The notes under the pieces: generated by a model
What the model saw: the letters and a program-made list of their open reading frames with translations, nothing else
Databases searched by the model: none
What the model was told of the DNA's origin: nothing
Translations under genes and position numbers: made by a program
Part shown: positions 8,186-16,196 of the stretch, in pieces
How the letters are laid out: each line of letters begins with the position of its first letter
Position numbering within the stretch: position 1 is the first letter of the stretch
From: Azonexaceae bacterium
GTDB lineage: Bacteria > Pseudomonadota > Gammaproteobacteria > Burkholderiales > Rhodocyclaceae
Direction: 5' to 3'
Assembly: GCA_013335535.1 (NCBI GenBank)
Contig: JAAXVL010000011.1
Span: 61,343 to 125,342 of the forward strand
Length of the DNA stretch: 64,000 bases

Positions 8186-8293
8186 TGATACGCTGATACG
8201 CGTGATACGCCACTTTGCTAAACCCTACAGAATATTTAATGAAACGTTTTGGACTCTTATGGTTAGGAGCGTATCAAGCGTATCAGCGTATCA
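8186..8293. other. Six-iteron inverted dyad, candidate replication origin of the element
   Basis: TGATACGC occurs at 8186, 8194 and 8203. Its complement GCGTATCA occurs at 8269, 8278 and 8286. The spacing inside each triplet (0 and 1 base) is mirror-identical, giving two near-perfect 25-base arms around a 58-base AT-richer centre. This is the layout of initiator-binding iterons at satellite and plasmid origins. It lies at the 3' end of the primase-helicase gene, the protein most likely to use it. A regulator operator is the alternative. Confidence 0.75.
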
Positions 8294-8298
8294 GTAAG

Positions 8299-8352
8299 AA
8301 AATGCACGTTCGCATTGACTACCAACCACGGCAGACAGCAAACGTGCATTTT
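8299..8352 (-). terminator. Long-loop inverted repeat after the primase-helicase gene
   Basis: AAAATGCACGTT (8299-8310) and AACGTGCATTTT (8341-8352) are perfect complements with a 30-base loop, just beyond the stop of the leftward primase gene. The A/T flanks resemble a rho-independent terminator working in both directions. The large loop makes an alternative role in the adjacent origin possible. Confidence 0.45.
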
Positions 8353-8357
8353 TCTAC

Positions 8358-10931
8358 TTACTCAGCGGCGCATTCGTCCAGGTAATCGCGCGCATTCTGC
8401 AAACCGACAAGGGCTTTCTGCAATTCTTTGCGGATTGCATCAATATCAGCGTCAAGCCAAATGTCTTTGTTTCTGATAACAGACAGTCTCACCATATTTC
8501 CGCCAATCCGTTTTGGCGTACCCATTGAGATAATGCCCGCTTGTTCAAGGGTTCGTCTGTGGCCTGCATTAAGTGATGCGCCTGCCGCCGGGTCACAACC
8601 TGTTAGAACAAAGAACAAATCCCCGGCCGTGATTAGGTCGCTAGGCCAATGCGCCACCAGCATTTCGCACCATGCACCTGCAGGGGTCTGACTGGCTTTC
8701 GCAGCCGCCTTCTTTGCTGCTGTCTGCTTGGCGTGTGCGCCTGGGTTGAATCCTGATATGTCACGATTGGCCAGCACCTTTGCAACTGCCGCGATAAATT
8801 GCGGGTCGTTGAGCGCGGCGTATAGCTCGACGTAATAGGCCGGCGGTTTGGGTAGTGCCTCAGTCGCCACAACCTCAATACGGCGGTCGGTGTTCTCCAT
8901 AGGGATGGCGCTTAGGTGTTGGCTAAACATGAGCCAGCGGCAGGCGTTGAATTCAACCGACTGCCGGCCATACTTTGGGTTCACTAGGCGGTGTTCTTCC
9001 GTAATGATGGATTTCAGCTTTTCGGAATGTTCCCATTGACTGTCCCGGCCCCCTTCCCGAATTTCGTCAACGATGGCCAGCACCTTGCGCGATAGCTGGC
9101 CGTTGAAACCGGATTTCATAACGCCGACCAAATCGAGGTTTGGGGCAACTGCGCCCGCCCATACCCGAGACAATACGGACGCCAGCCAATTGCGCCCCAT
9201 GCCAAAGTTTTTGGCGATGTGGAGCCATGAGGTATGCGGTAGAACGCCGGGGTTCTGTTCAATGTGCGCCAGCCAGTCGAGAAAACGGCCGGCGTCTGCG
9301 CCGAATAGAAAGTCCACATGATCGAGGAATAGGCCGGCCGCCTGGGTGTCGTTGACCGTGGTGCTGCGGTCAAAGGGCTTCCAACTGTTGAGCGCGCGGC
9401 GCCCTTGGGGGTCGTTGAGCATGAGAGGGCCGCCAGCCTTGAACGTCCGGCAAATAGCGGTTTTACGGCGGGGGGAAGCCGTCCACAATTTGCTTACAGG
9501 CGTTTCACGGTCGGGCATGGCCGCCTTGCTGCCGTCGGGTCGGACCTTGGGCGGTTGTGGTGCCATTTCAGTCGACGCGGCGTAGGTGGCCGCCCAATCG
9601 CTCAAGGCGAGGTCATAGTGTGGGCTGAATATATCGGCCACCCGCGAACCATCGGAGAGGAAAACGAAACGATTAACGGCGGTTTCCAGGCTGATAACTT
9701 CAGCCGTCGGAATGGTGTGTTCACCCTCGCCAATGCGGGCGTTTTCGGCCTTCTGATACTCGCGCCGGTGTTCTTCCAGGGCGGCGCGGCCGCTAGTGAA
9801 TTTGGCCTTTTCGATTGCGTCCGCGGCTTGCTTTTTCGCCTTGGCGGCACCCGGCGAAACACGGTTGTATTCCTCGTCGGAAACGTCCAGAACGTCAAAA
9901 CAGTGTAGGTCGTAACCAATCATCTGTTTGAATGCCTGGGTGTCAATGTGCGTGCAGTGTTCGTGCTTACAATCAAATCCACCCTCAAGGTGCCCATTAG
10001 TGCCGGCACGTAGCCAGCTTGTCGAGGTGTCTATCGCGTACAAATTATCTCGCGGGGTGTGTTGGTCAGTGTTCGGACATTCGACGTAGACCTTCCGGCC
10101 GTCGTGTGACTCCCCGTATATCGGCCAGTTACCAGCGTCCATGTACTCAATAACCCCATCGTGCACGCCGTCAATATCGGCCGCAGTTGCCGACCGGGGC
10201 GCGTGTGGGGGCGCCTGCGTCCGCTTCACCTCGATTTCATCGTACCAGGCGGTCAGCGGGTCAAATAGCGCGCCGCTTCGCATGTGGTGCGATTCGTAAA
10301 ACTCGCCGCGGTTCGGCAGGAAGCAAATTTGACCGCATCCTTCCGATTTACGGTCAGGGGTGAACCCAAGGGCTTCTATTTTGTCGTTGAATACCTTTTG
10401 GCAGAGCAACCAATCAGCACCGGATAATGGTGCGGCCAGGGGTATAAAAATCCGCCCTTTCTGACAATCCCGACGAGAAGAACGCGACGCGTACACCTCG
10501 AAATCGTGCAGGTCGACAATGTCGCCTAGTACCGCGTCGGCTACTTCGGATAATGGCCGGGGGGCTTTGTCCAAGTCCGCCCACAAAATCCAGAATTCGC
10601 CGTTATCGTGCTGCTCGTCGAAAGTGCGAGTGGCAAGGGTCGACGGAATAAACCAGCGGCCGTTTTCTTTAGGCACGCTTGGCGGGTTATCAACCATCGC
10701 CCGAATATCCGCCAGCGTTACGGCCAGGTATGGTTTGCGCTTCTTCGCTGCCGGTCCGTTTGAGTGGAATTGACCAAGGCCGGAAACAAATGCGGCGCCG
10801 TAAATGTTCGGCAAATTACGGGGATATTCAGGCGCGGCCGCTTGCGGTAGATTGGCGTCGCTCTCTCTACTTTTGCTTGTCCCTTGCCCAGCGGCCGCCC
10901 CCGCTGGGTTTTTCGCGTCTGGGGTGGTCAT
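8358..10931 (-). CDS. Primase-helicase (replication protein) of the element
   Basis: An 857-residue multidomain replication protein. Residues ~110-230 look like an archaeo-eukaryotic-type primase core with the acidic motif WADLD at ~117-121. Residues ~285-330 carry a possible zinc-binding set (VECPNTDQH and GFDCKHEHCTH). Residues ~530-720 resemble the DUF5906/D5-type SF3 helicase domain: HIAKNFGMGRNWL in Walker A position, LAIVDEIREG as Walker B, then a sensor-like FNACRWLMFSQH. The Walker A motif has arginine instead of the usual lysine after the glycines, so ATPase activity should not be assumed. It follows the AlpA-like gene with a 4-base overlap (ATGA) and probably initiates replication at the iteron dyad beyond its 3' end. 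Confidence 0.82.
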   Translation of the reverse strand: MTTPDAKNPAGAAAGQGTSKSRESDANLPQAAAPEYPRNLPNIYGAAFVSGLGQFHSNGPAAKKRKPYLAVTLADIRAMVDNPPSVPKENGRWFIPSTLATRTFDEQHDNGEFWILWADLDKAPRPLSEVADAVLGDIVDLHDFEVYASRSSRRDCQKGRIFIPLAAPLSGADWLLCQKVFNDKIEALGFTPDRKSEGCGQICFLPNRGEFYESHHMRSGALFDPLTAWYDEIEVKRTQAPPHAPRSATAADIDGVHDGVIEYMDAGNWPIYGESHDGRKVYVECPNTDQHTPRDNLYAIDTSTSWLRAGTNGHLEGGFDCKHEHCTHIDTQAFKQMIGYDLHCFDVLDVSDEEYNRVSPGAAKAKKQAADAIEKAKFTSGRAALEEHRREYQKAENARIGEGEHTIPTAEVISLETAVNRFVFLSDGSRVADIFSPHYDLALSDWAATYAASTEMAPQPPKVRPDGSKAAMPDRETPVSKLWTASPRRKTAICRTFKAGGPLMLNDPQGRRALNSWKPFDRSTTVNDTQAAGLFLDHVDFLFGADAGRFLDWLAHIEQNPGVLPHTSWLHIAKNFGMGRNWLASVLSRVWAGAVAPNLDLVGVMKSGFNGQLSRKVLAIVDEIREGGRDSQWEHSEKLKSIITEEHRLVNPKYGRQSVEFNACRWLMFSQHLSAIPMENTDRRIEVVATEALPKPPAYYVELYAALNDPQFIAAVAKVLANRDISGFNPGAHAKQTAAKKAAAKASQTPAGAWCEMLVAHWPSDLITAGDLFFVLTGCDPAAGASLNAGHRRTLEQAGIISMGTPKRIGGNMVRLSVIRNKDIWLDADIDAIRKELQKALVGLQNARDYLDECAAE

Positions 10932-11143
10932 TTCACGCCCCCGTTCAAATTGGCGCGCAGGTAGTCATTCAGTTGGTTGATGTCGTAACGAATGGTGCCG
11001 TTCAGGCCGTACCGGACAAACGGAAAACGCTTTTTGTCGTTGCGGTCTTTCCGCAGGGTGGAAACCGAAATGCCAAGTATTTGGGCCGCGACGAATTCGT
11101 TTACTAGCGGGGTGGGGGCGGGTGGTGTGGTCGTTTTGGGCAT
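10928..11143 (-). CDS. AlpA-like helix-turn-helix regulator/excisionase
   Basis: 71 residues from ATG 11143, supported by GGAG 8 bases upstream. The core LVNEFVAAQILGISVSTLRK, DRNDKKRFPFVRYGLNGTIR and YDINQLNDYL is the MerR/AlpA-type winged helix found in phage excisionases and satellite activators. In P4-type satellites and phage-inducible islands such proteins switch on replication or promote excision. It overlaps the primase-helicase start, forming a two-gene replication operon. Confidence 0.8.
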   Translation of the reverse strand: MPKTTTPPAPTPLVNEFVAAQILGISVSTLRKDRNDKKRFPFVRYGLNGTIRYDINQLNDYLRANLNGGVK

Positions 11144-11373
11144 TTTGATGGCTCCGTAATTAAGCCACCGCCTACCCATCCGCCTGGGTCAAACCAACGT
11201 GTTTTCTGCAACAGTTCCAACGGGGGTGAACGCGTTGGGTTCCTGTCGACCACGGTACCGGTTACAGATGCCGGCACTCAACAGGCGGGTATAACAAGGC
11301 CGCCTCCTCGATAGTCAGAATCTATCCGCAATTATCCGGCTATGTCAAATGGTAGAGTCTTTAGCATATTGAT
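11144..11373. promoter_or_regulatory. Control region of the alpA-primase operon
   Basis: About 230 bp between the integrase stop and the AlpA-like gene. No reading frame is convincing. TTTAGCATA near 11360 resembles the element's recurring TTTAGCAAA word. This must contain the promoter for the leftward alpA-primase pair unless integrase transcripts read through. Confidence 0.45.
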
Positions 11374-13056
11374 TTAATGCAATTGGCGTACTTTGACCAC
11401 GCCCACCGAAACGTTGTTGGCGTCGATTTTCTCGACTACCTCAACGTGTAGACCGTCCCGCGCCATGCCTACCAGTTCGCCCGACTTGCGATTGATTGTC
11501 AGGCGACGGACAACACCGGTTTTTGAGGTCAGCACGATATCCAGGCGGCCGGGTGTCGCGGGGTCCAGGCCGGCGAAGTGAACCGCGACGTTGGCGAAGG
11601 TGTCGCCAATCATCTGGCGGGCCTTCATACGGGCGTCGTAGTCCAGTGCCACCACACCGTCGCGCAGGGTGCGCCAGGCGCTTGCGGTGCCGGCGCTAGG
11701 GGTTGATGCCGCCACGGTTAGTTCCGCCGTCAGGAGGTCAGCGCGGGCCTTGTCGCTGGCAATTTCCCGTTCGAGGTCGCGCATCTTTTCAACCAGGGCG
11801 CCGGGGAGGGCTACGTCGTCCGCCAGCATGAGGTCGACCAGGCGCTTCAACTTCGTTTCGTTGCTGTCGATGCGGGCCAGCACCTTGACGCGGGCGGTCG
11901 TCAAATCTCCCGTCTTGCTGTCGTCTGTGGCCAGTAGGGCGTCGAGGTTAAATTGGTCGCTGCAATAGTCGAGGATGGCATTTTCGATCATGCCGGCCGT
12001 GCTGCTTCCGGTGGTCGACGACTTCGTTACGCAATCGGGGCAAAGCAACCGGCGATAGATGGCAGGCGTACCGTCTTTGCGCTCCCGGCGGGTCTGATTC
12101 TGTGAAATCAGTTTTAGACCGCACACGCCGCATGTCCCGACTGACAACCCGGTAAAAATGCCGGGGAATTTACTTTTGCCACCGGGCGCCCGCGGTGTCT
12201 GTTTCCGTCGGGCGTACTCAAGCTGTAGACGGGCAAAGTCATCGTCTGAAATCAACCGCGGATAATATTCCTCAAGCCGATATTCTTGCCCGTCAGATTT
12301 CAGTACGCGAACGCCGATTAGGTCCGGCCGTTGAATGAGTGCGTAAATCCAATTGGTAGAATTCTCGCCGGTGGCGACTAGCTGCGCCTCCTGTAGCGCC
12401 TTGGCGATGCGGACGAACCCTTGCCCGTCGAGAAATAGCTTAACCACAAGTCGCATGGCTTCTGCACGTTCGGGTATCAGTTCGGCGGTGTCGCCATTCC
12501 AGCGAATCCACCCTGGGTCACGGCCGTTGACGATGCGGGCGCGGCGCTTGCCTGAAACCCAATCCTCGCATTGACGGCGGACGGCCGCTTTAACACGATC
12601 GGATTTTCTGGTTGATTCTTCACTGGCTCGGCTCATTATTAATATGGAAATAATGAGGTCCATGTGGTTTTCGTCGACGGATTCTTGACTGTATAGCTTG
12701 CCGTCGGAGGGTGTAACAACAGATATTCCGGCGTTGATAATCTGCAAAAGCTGGCCTATGGCAACGCGAGGTTTTGCGCGGGAAAGGCGGTCTAGGCTTT
12801 CAACAATCAATGTCGACCCGACGGGTATTTTGCCCTCTTGAATGGCGGCCATGAAAACACCCAAGGCGCCCGATTTAATGTGTTGCTGGTGGAAAGCTGA
12901 CAGGCCGTGGTCCGCCATTGAAAGGTCGGTGTCTAGGGTAAGGCCGTGGTCTGCCGCCCATCGCTCGGCATACGCTGTCTGTCGGTTGATACTGTCGCCG
13001 GTGGCCTGCTTGGCGTCTGAAAATCGCAAGTAGCTGTAGACCTTTGGGGCGGACAT
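11374..13056 (-). CDS. int: Large serine integrase
   Basis: A 560-residue site-specific recombinase. The N-terminal resolvase domain begins YSYLRFSDAKQATGDSINRQ, with the predicted nucleophile Ser13 after R-F. Residues ~70-170 hold the conserved VESLDRLSR and SRASEESTRKSDRVK segments. The recombinase domain spans ~180-290, and a zinc ribbon (CGVCG, then CPDC) lies near 305-345, followed by a coiled-coil region. It has a good ribosome-binding site (GGAAGG) and starts 13 bp after the stop of the chimeric radical SAM gene, so in the integrated state it is probably transcribed from that host promoter. It lies next to the attR core, as is usual. Confidence 0.95.
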   Translation of the reverse strand: MSAPKVYSYLRFSDAKQATGDSINRQTAYAERWAADHGLTLDTDLSMADHGLSAFHQQHIKSGALGVFMAAIQEGKIPVGSTLIVESLDRLSRAKPRVAIGQLLQIINAGISVVTPSDGKLYSQESVDENHMDLIISILIMSRASEESTRKSDRVKAAVRRQCEDWVSGKRRARIVNGRDPGWIRWNGDTAELIPERAEAMRLVVKLFLDGQGFVRIAKALQEAQLVATGENSTNWIYALIQRPDLIGVRVLKSDGQEYRLEEYYPRLISDDDFARLQLEYARRKQTPRAPGGKSKFPGIFTGLSVGTCGVCGLKLISQNQTRRERKDGTPAIYRRLLCPDCVTKSSTTGSSTAGMIENAILDYCSDQFNLDALLATDDSKTGDLTTARVKVLARIDSNETKLKRLVDLMLADDVALPGALVEKMRDLEREIASDKARADLLTAELTVAASTPSAGTASAWRTLRDGVVALDYDARMKARQMIGDTFANVAVHFAGLDPATPGRLDIVLTSKTGVVRRLTINRKSGELVGMARDGLHVEVVEKIDANNVSVGVVKVRQLH

Positions 13057-13069
13057 ATCAACCTTCCTT

Positions 13070-14974
13070 CTATCGTGTTTTCAATGCCCTCTCAATAAAG
13101 TTTCGAGGGACTTTCGTTTTCGGTACCTTCAAATCAAACCAACTGCGCACATCCTGTTCTAGGCAGATGCCGTGCATGTAGTTGTAAAGCGCCTTGTTGA
13201 GCGCCTTGCCAAGTCGGTCGTGGTCTACTCCGGTCGGGTCAATAAATCCCACATCGTTTTTCGCAAACTTACCCGGTGGTAAGGGTTTCAACTTGATTCC
13301 GTATTCCTCCGGATTCATACCTACCGGCGAATGTACGGTGCACGAAAAACGGTGGAAAAAGCCGGACTGTATGCAACCTGCTGCGAACAATTGGCGCACA
13401 TATTCCAGTGCGTCCACTGTGTCACAATAGTCCTGTGTCGGGAAGCCGTACATCAGGTAGGCGTGGACGAGCACGCCGGCATCGGTGAAGGCGCGGGTGA
13501 CGCGGGCGACCTGATCGACCGAGACACCTTTCTTCATGAGTTCGAGCAGGCGGTCGGAGGCGACCTCCAGCCCGCCGGAGACGGCGATGCAGCCGCTGTC
13601 GGCGAGTTGCAGGCAGAGTTCGGGCGTGAACGACTTCTCGAAGCGGATGTTGCCCCACCACGAAATGGCCAGATTACGCCGCTGGAGCTCCTCGGCCAGC
13701 GCACGCAGGACCTTGGGCGGGGCGGCTTCATCGACAAAATGAAAGCCGGTGTGACCGGTTTCGTCGATGATGCGTTCGATGCGATCCACCAGCGTCTTGG
13801 CGCTGGCCGCGTCGTAGCGGCCGATGTAGTCGAGGCTGACGTCGCAGAAGCTGCACTTCTTCCAGTAGCAGCCGTGGGCGACGGTCAGCTTGTTCCAGTG
13901 CCCGTCCGACCACAGCCGGTGCATGGGGTTGAGCATGTCGAGCAGCGACAGGTAGCGGTCGAGCGGCAGGCCGTCCCAGGTCGGTGTGCCGACTTCCTCG
14001 AAGGGAATGTCGGGCTCCTGGCTGTTGAAATAGCGCACGGCGCCATCGACGCGCGTGAAGGTACGAACGAGGTTGAGGCGCGGGCGTTGGCCCGCCAGGT
14101 GCTCGAACAGCGCGAGCAGCGGCTTTTCCCCATCGTCGAGCGTGACGTAGTCGAAGTAGTCGAAAACGCGTGGCTCGGCCAGTTCGCGCAACTCCGTATT
14201 GACGTAACCGCCACCGAGGACGATGACGATCTCCGGCCGGTACGCCTTGATCGTCTGGGCGATGCGGAAGGCGGCATAGACCGATCCGGGGAAGGGGACG
14301 GAAATGAGCAGGATGTCCGGGTTTGCACGGTCAACGGCAATTTTGGCCAAATTTTGCAAAGTCGTATCGACCAGCGTCGGCGGTGCGGCCAGTGCCGTGG
14401 CCAGCGGATTGAAGCTGGCCTGGCTTTGGGCCAGCGATTCGGCGTAGCGGACAAATTCGAAGCGGGTATCAACGGCCTCGCGCAGCACGTCGGCCAGGTC
14501 GTTGAGATAGAGCGTGGCCAGATGCCGCGCCCGGTCCTGCACGCCGAGCGAGCCGAAAGCCCAGGCCAGCGGGTCGCCACCATCTTCATCGAGGTAGTTG
14601 TCGAGCGAGGCGAAGCGTGGCCCCTCGGGCAGGAAAGCGCGGCTGCAGATGCGGTGGGCAATCGAGCCATCACGGCCTTGCAGCAAGGCGATGGCCGGGC
14701 CGATGCTGGCCTGGTAGCGGTCGAACTCGTTGAGGAAGGTTTTCAGCGTGCGCGAACGCTGCTTGGGCGCGATGGCTTCCGCCGCCGTCTTGAGCTTGGG
14801 CAGGCCGGCCGGGGAGAGCAGTTCAAGCACGAGGGCCAGCGCCAGGTCGGTCTGTTCGGCCTGAAATCCGCGCGAACGCAGGAAGCCGGTCAGGTAGGCG
14901 GTCGCCGGGTAGGGCGTGTTGAGCTGCGTCATCGGCGGGATGACGGAGAGGATGCGGGGGGAGGCGGCGTGCAT
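13070..14974 (-). CDS. B12-binding-type radical SAM protein, chimeric: host 5' part, element 3' part
   Basis: 634 residues from ATG 14974 (longer starts are possible). The N-terminal ~200 residues begin PRILSVIPPMTQLNTPYPAT, like cobalamin-binding domains. The radical SAM core follows with GCYWKKCSFC at ~366-375, a CX4CX2C cluster motif rather than the canonical CX3CX2C, then a B12-radical-SAM-like HFVDEAAPP strand. Substrate unknown. Codons for YGFPT (~509-513) coincide with the att core. Beyond them the last ~122 residues come from the element and end in KVPRNFIERALKTR. The reading frame is intact, so the element appears to restore rather than break the gene. A dispersed repeat copy is embedded at 14326-14360. 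Confidence 0.85.
   Translation of the reverse strand: MHAASPRILSVIPPMTQLNTPYPATAYLTGFLRSRGFQAEQTDLALALVLELLSPAGLPKLKTAAEAIAPKQRSRTLKTFLNEFDRYQASIGPAIALLQGRDGSIAHRICSRAFLPEGPRFASLDNYLDEDGGDPLAWAFGSLGVQDRARHLATLYLNDLADVLREAVDTRFEFVRYAESLAQSQASFNPLATALAAPPTLVDTTLQNLAKIAVDRANPDILLISVPFPGSVYAAFRIAQTIKAYRPEIVIVLGGGYVNTELRELAEPRVFDYFDYVTLDDGEKPLLALFEHLAGQRPRLNLVRTFTRVDGAVRYFNSQEPDIPFEEVGTPTWDGLPLDRYLSLLDMLNPMHRLWSDGHWNKLTVAHGCYWKKCSFCDVSLDYIGRYDAASAKTLVDRIERIIDETGHTGFHFVDEAAPPKVLRALAEELQRRNLAISWWGNIRFEKSFTPELCLQLADSGCIAVSGGLEVASDRLLELMKKGVSVDQVARVTRAFTDAGVLVHAYLMYGFPTQDYCDTVDALEYVRQLFAAGCIQSGFFHRFSCTVHSPVGMNPEEYGIKLKPLPPGKFAKNDVGFIDPTGVDHDRLGKALNKALYNYMHGICLEQDVRSWFDLKVPKTKVPRNFIERALKTR
13437..13450. 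other. Candidate attR core of the integrative element
   Basis: The second copy of GTCGGGAAGCCGTA, inside the radical SAM gene where it encodes YGFPT. To its right the gene is host-like and GC-rich. To its left the replacement 3' end is less GC-rich and contains A/T-rich third positions. Confidence 0.8.
14326..14360 (+). repeat. Dispersed host repeat, copy 1 (coding)
   Basis: CACGGTCAACGG followed by TTTTGGCCAAATTTT. Read on the minus strand inside the radical SAM gene as LQNLAKIAVDRA. Confidence 0.7.
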
Positions 14975-15070
14975 GGTGGGGCGAATGATAGGGGAAGCGG
15001 CGCGCTTGTAAAGGGACTGAAATATTGGCGTGGTCCAATGCCGTCCCCTGGACACCCGCCAAAATTTTCG

Positions 15071-15919
15071 ATGTCGCCATTTAGAGTTACCAGCCAGACC
15101 GTTCGCATCCTTTTTCTGATGATTGCCTGTTCATCCATGATGCTTCCCCCGGTCGCATTGGCCGCCGGCAAGGAGAGCGGGGCGCAGCTTGCCGGCGATA
15201 TCGTCAGCGCCGGGCGTCTGCGTATGCAGTCGCAGCGCCTGGCCAAGCTCTACCAGCAGGCCAGCATGGGCTTGAATGCGGCGCAGGCCGTCCGGCAGAT
15301 TGACGCATCGACGAGCGATATCGAGGCCGAATTGGGTCGTCTCGGTAGTTCCGCCCGGAAACCCAGTATCAGGCGTGAACTGGCCCGCTGCGAGGGACTC
15401 TGGCAGGAAATGCGTACCGTCCTCAAGCAGGCGCTGGCCCCGGCCAGTACCGAGCGGGTCCATCAAATGGCTGACGAATTGATGATCCATGCCGGCAAGC
15501 TGAGCATGCTCATCGAAGCCGATGGTGAAGCACCGGTCGGCCGGCTGCTTGACCTGTCCTCGCGTCTGAACATGCTCTCCCAGCGTCTGGCTCGGCTCTA
15601 TCTGCAGGCGCAGAGCGGCAATCGGTCGCAAAGCGTCGTGGTGGACATCGAGCAGGCACGCAAGGAATTTTCGACCGGCCTCAATGAACTCGATACGGCC
15701 CGGGAAAATTCATCAGCCAGCCGCGACGCCCTCGGCCTGGCCAAAAATCAATGGATTTTCTTCGAGAGTGCCATCAACCGCCTGGGGATCGCCGATCGAG
15801 GCGATGGCAAGGCCGTGCAGAATGTGGCCACGAGCAGCGAACGGATTGCCCAGGTACTCGATCTCGCCAGCACGCAGTACGCCCGGGATTATACCGACGC
15901 TACGCGCCTGCTTCGCTGA
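15071..15919 (+). CDS. Exported protein with two PilJ-type N-terminal sensor domains
   Basis: 282 residues from ATG 15071. A signal peptide (about residues 1-32, ending VALAAG) precedes two copies of the 'type IV pili methyl-accepting transducer N-terminal' helix-bundle motif: GRLRMQSQRLAKLYQQA near 45 and SRLNMLSQRLARLYLQA near 180. This fold is the ligand-sensing part of NarX/PilJ-type receptors, where the paired helices bind nitrate in NarX. No transmitter domain follows, so it would be a free periplasmic protein. The upstream part of the open frame overlaps other genes and is not real. Its 3' end overlaps the convergent gene by 20 bp. A similar tandem occurs in the regulator at 50237. Confidence 0.78.
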   Translation: MSPFRVTSQTVRILFLMIACSSMMLPPVALAAGKESGAQLAGDIVSAGRLRMQSQRLAKLYQQASMGLNAAQAVRQIDASTSDIEAELGRLGSSARKPSIRRELARCEGLWQEMRTVLKQALAPASTERVHQMADELMIHAGKLSMLIEADGEAPVGRLLDLSSRLNMLSQRLARLYLQAQSGNRSQSVVVDIEQARKEFSTGLNELDTARENSSASRDALGLAKNQWIFFESAINRLGIADRGDGKAVQNVATSSERIAQVLDLASTQYARDYTDATRLLR

Positions 15920-16196
15920 AACTGATCAGATCGACCTCGGCAGCTTCCATGCGGAGCGGAATCAGTGCCTGGTAGGCGGCCGAATTGAACCAGCCGTGCG
16001 CTGCCTCGGCGCTCGGAAAGCGGATGACGACCGTGTCGGTATGGCGATGTTCGCCGCCGAATACGGCCAGTTTTTCACCGCGAAAAACCAGTTCTGCCTG
16101 CCATGGGGCGAGGGTGGCCGGTACTTGACTGCGGTAACTGGCCCATTTGTCGGCATCCTTGACGGTGATGTGACCGATCACGTAATTCATCTTCAT
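15900..16196 (-). CDS. DUF1330 family protein
   Basis: A 98-residue protein with the DUF1330 signature: MNYVIGHITVKDADKWASYR, a central GGEHRHTDTVVIRFPS and an aromatic WFNSAAYQALIPLR. These are dimeric alpha-beta barrel (ABM-like) proteins of unknown role. It is complete. Its start overlaps the stop of the upstream gene at 16193, so the two are co-translated. The 3' end overlaps the convergent PilJ-domain gene. Confidence 0.85.
   Translation of the reverse strand: MKMNYVIGHITVKDADKWASYRSQVPATLAPWQAELVFRGEKLAVFGGEHRHTDTVVIRFPSAEAAHGWFNSAAYQALIPLRMEAAEVDLISFSEAGA

Larger units (their letters stand above)
83..13436. mobile_element. Satellite-like integrative element with serine integrase, AlpA, primase and tape-measure operon
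   Basis: The boundaries are set by the duplicated GTCGGGAAGCCGTA and by the split radical SAM gene. Contents, from the right: serine integrase, AlpA-like protein, primase-helicase, six-iteron origin-like dyad, a small secreted protein, then a leftward operon of at least ten overlapping genes centred on a tape-measure gene, and a rightward RelE-like toxin pair. Intergenic DNA is distinctly AT-rich, and the nine dispersed host repeats found elsewhere in the window are absent. The integrase + AlpA + primase plan and the 13 kb size recall phage-inducible chromosomal islands. No packaging, capsid, tube or baseplate gene was recognised. It could also be a decayed prophage, but the coding operons look intact. 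Confidence 0.88.

Noticed and set aside
83..13436. Element as an integrative conjugative element or plain prophage
   Set aside because: No relaxase, type IV secretion, capsid, portal, terminase or lysis gene is recognisable. Prophage decay remains possible and is stated as an alternative.
13331..15070. Long plus-strand open frame running into the PilJ-domain gene
   Set aside because: It lies antisense to the radical SAM gene and lacks domain similarity until 15071. High GC gives long spurious frames. Only 15071-15919 is accepted.
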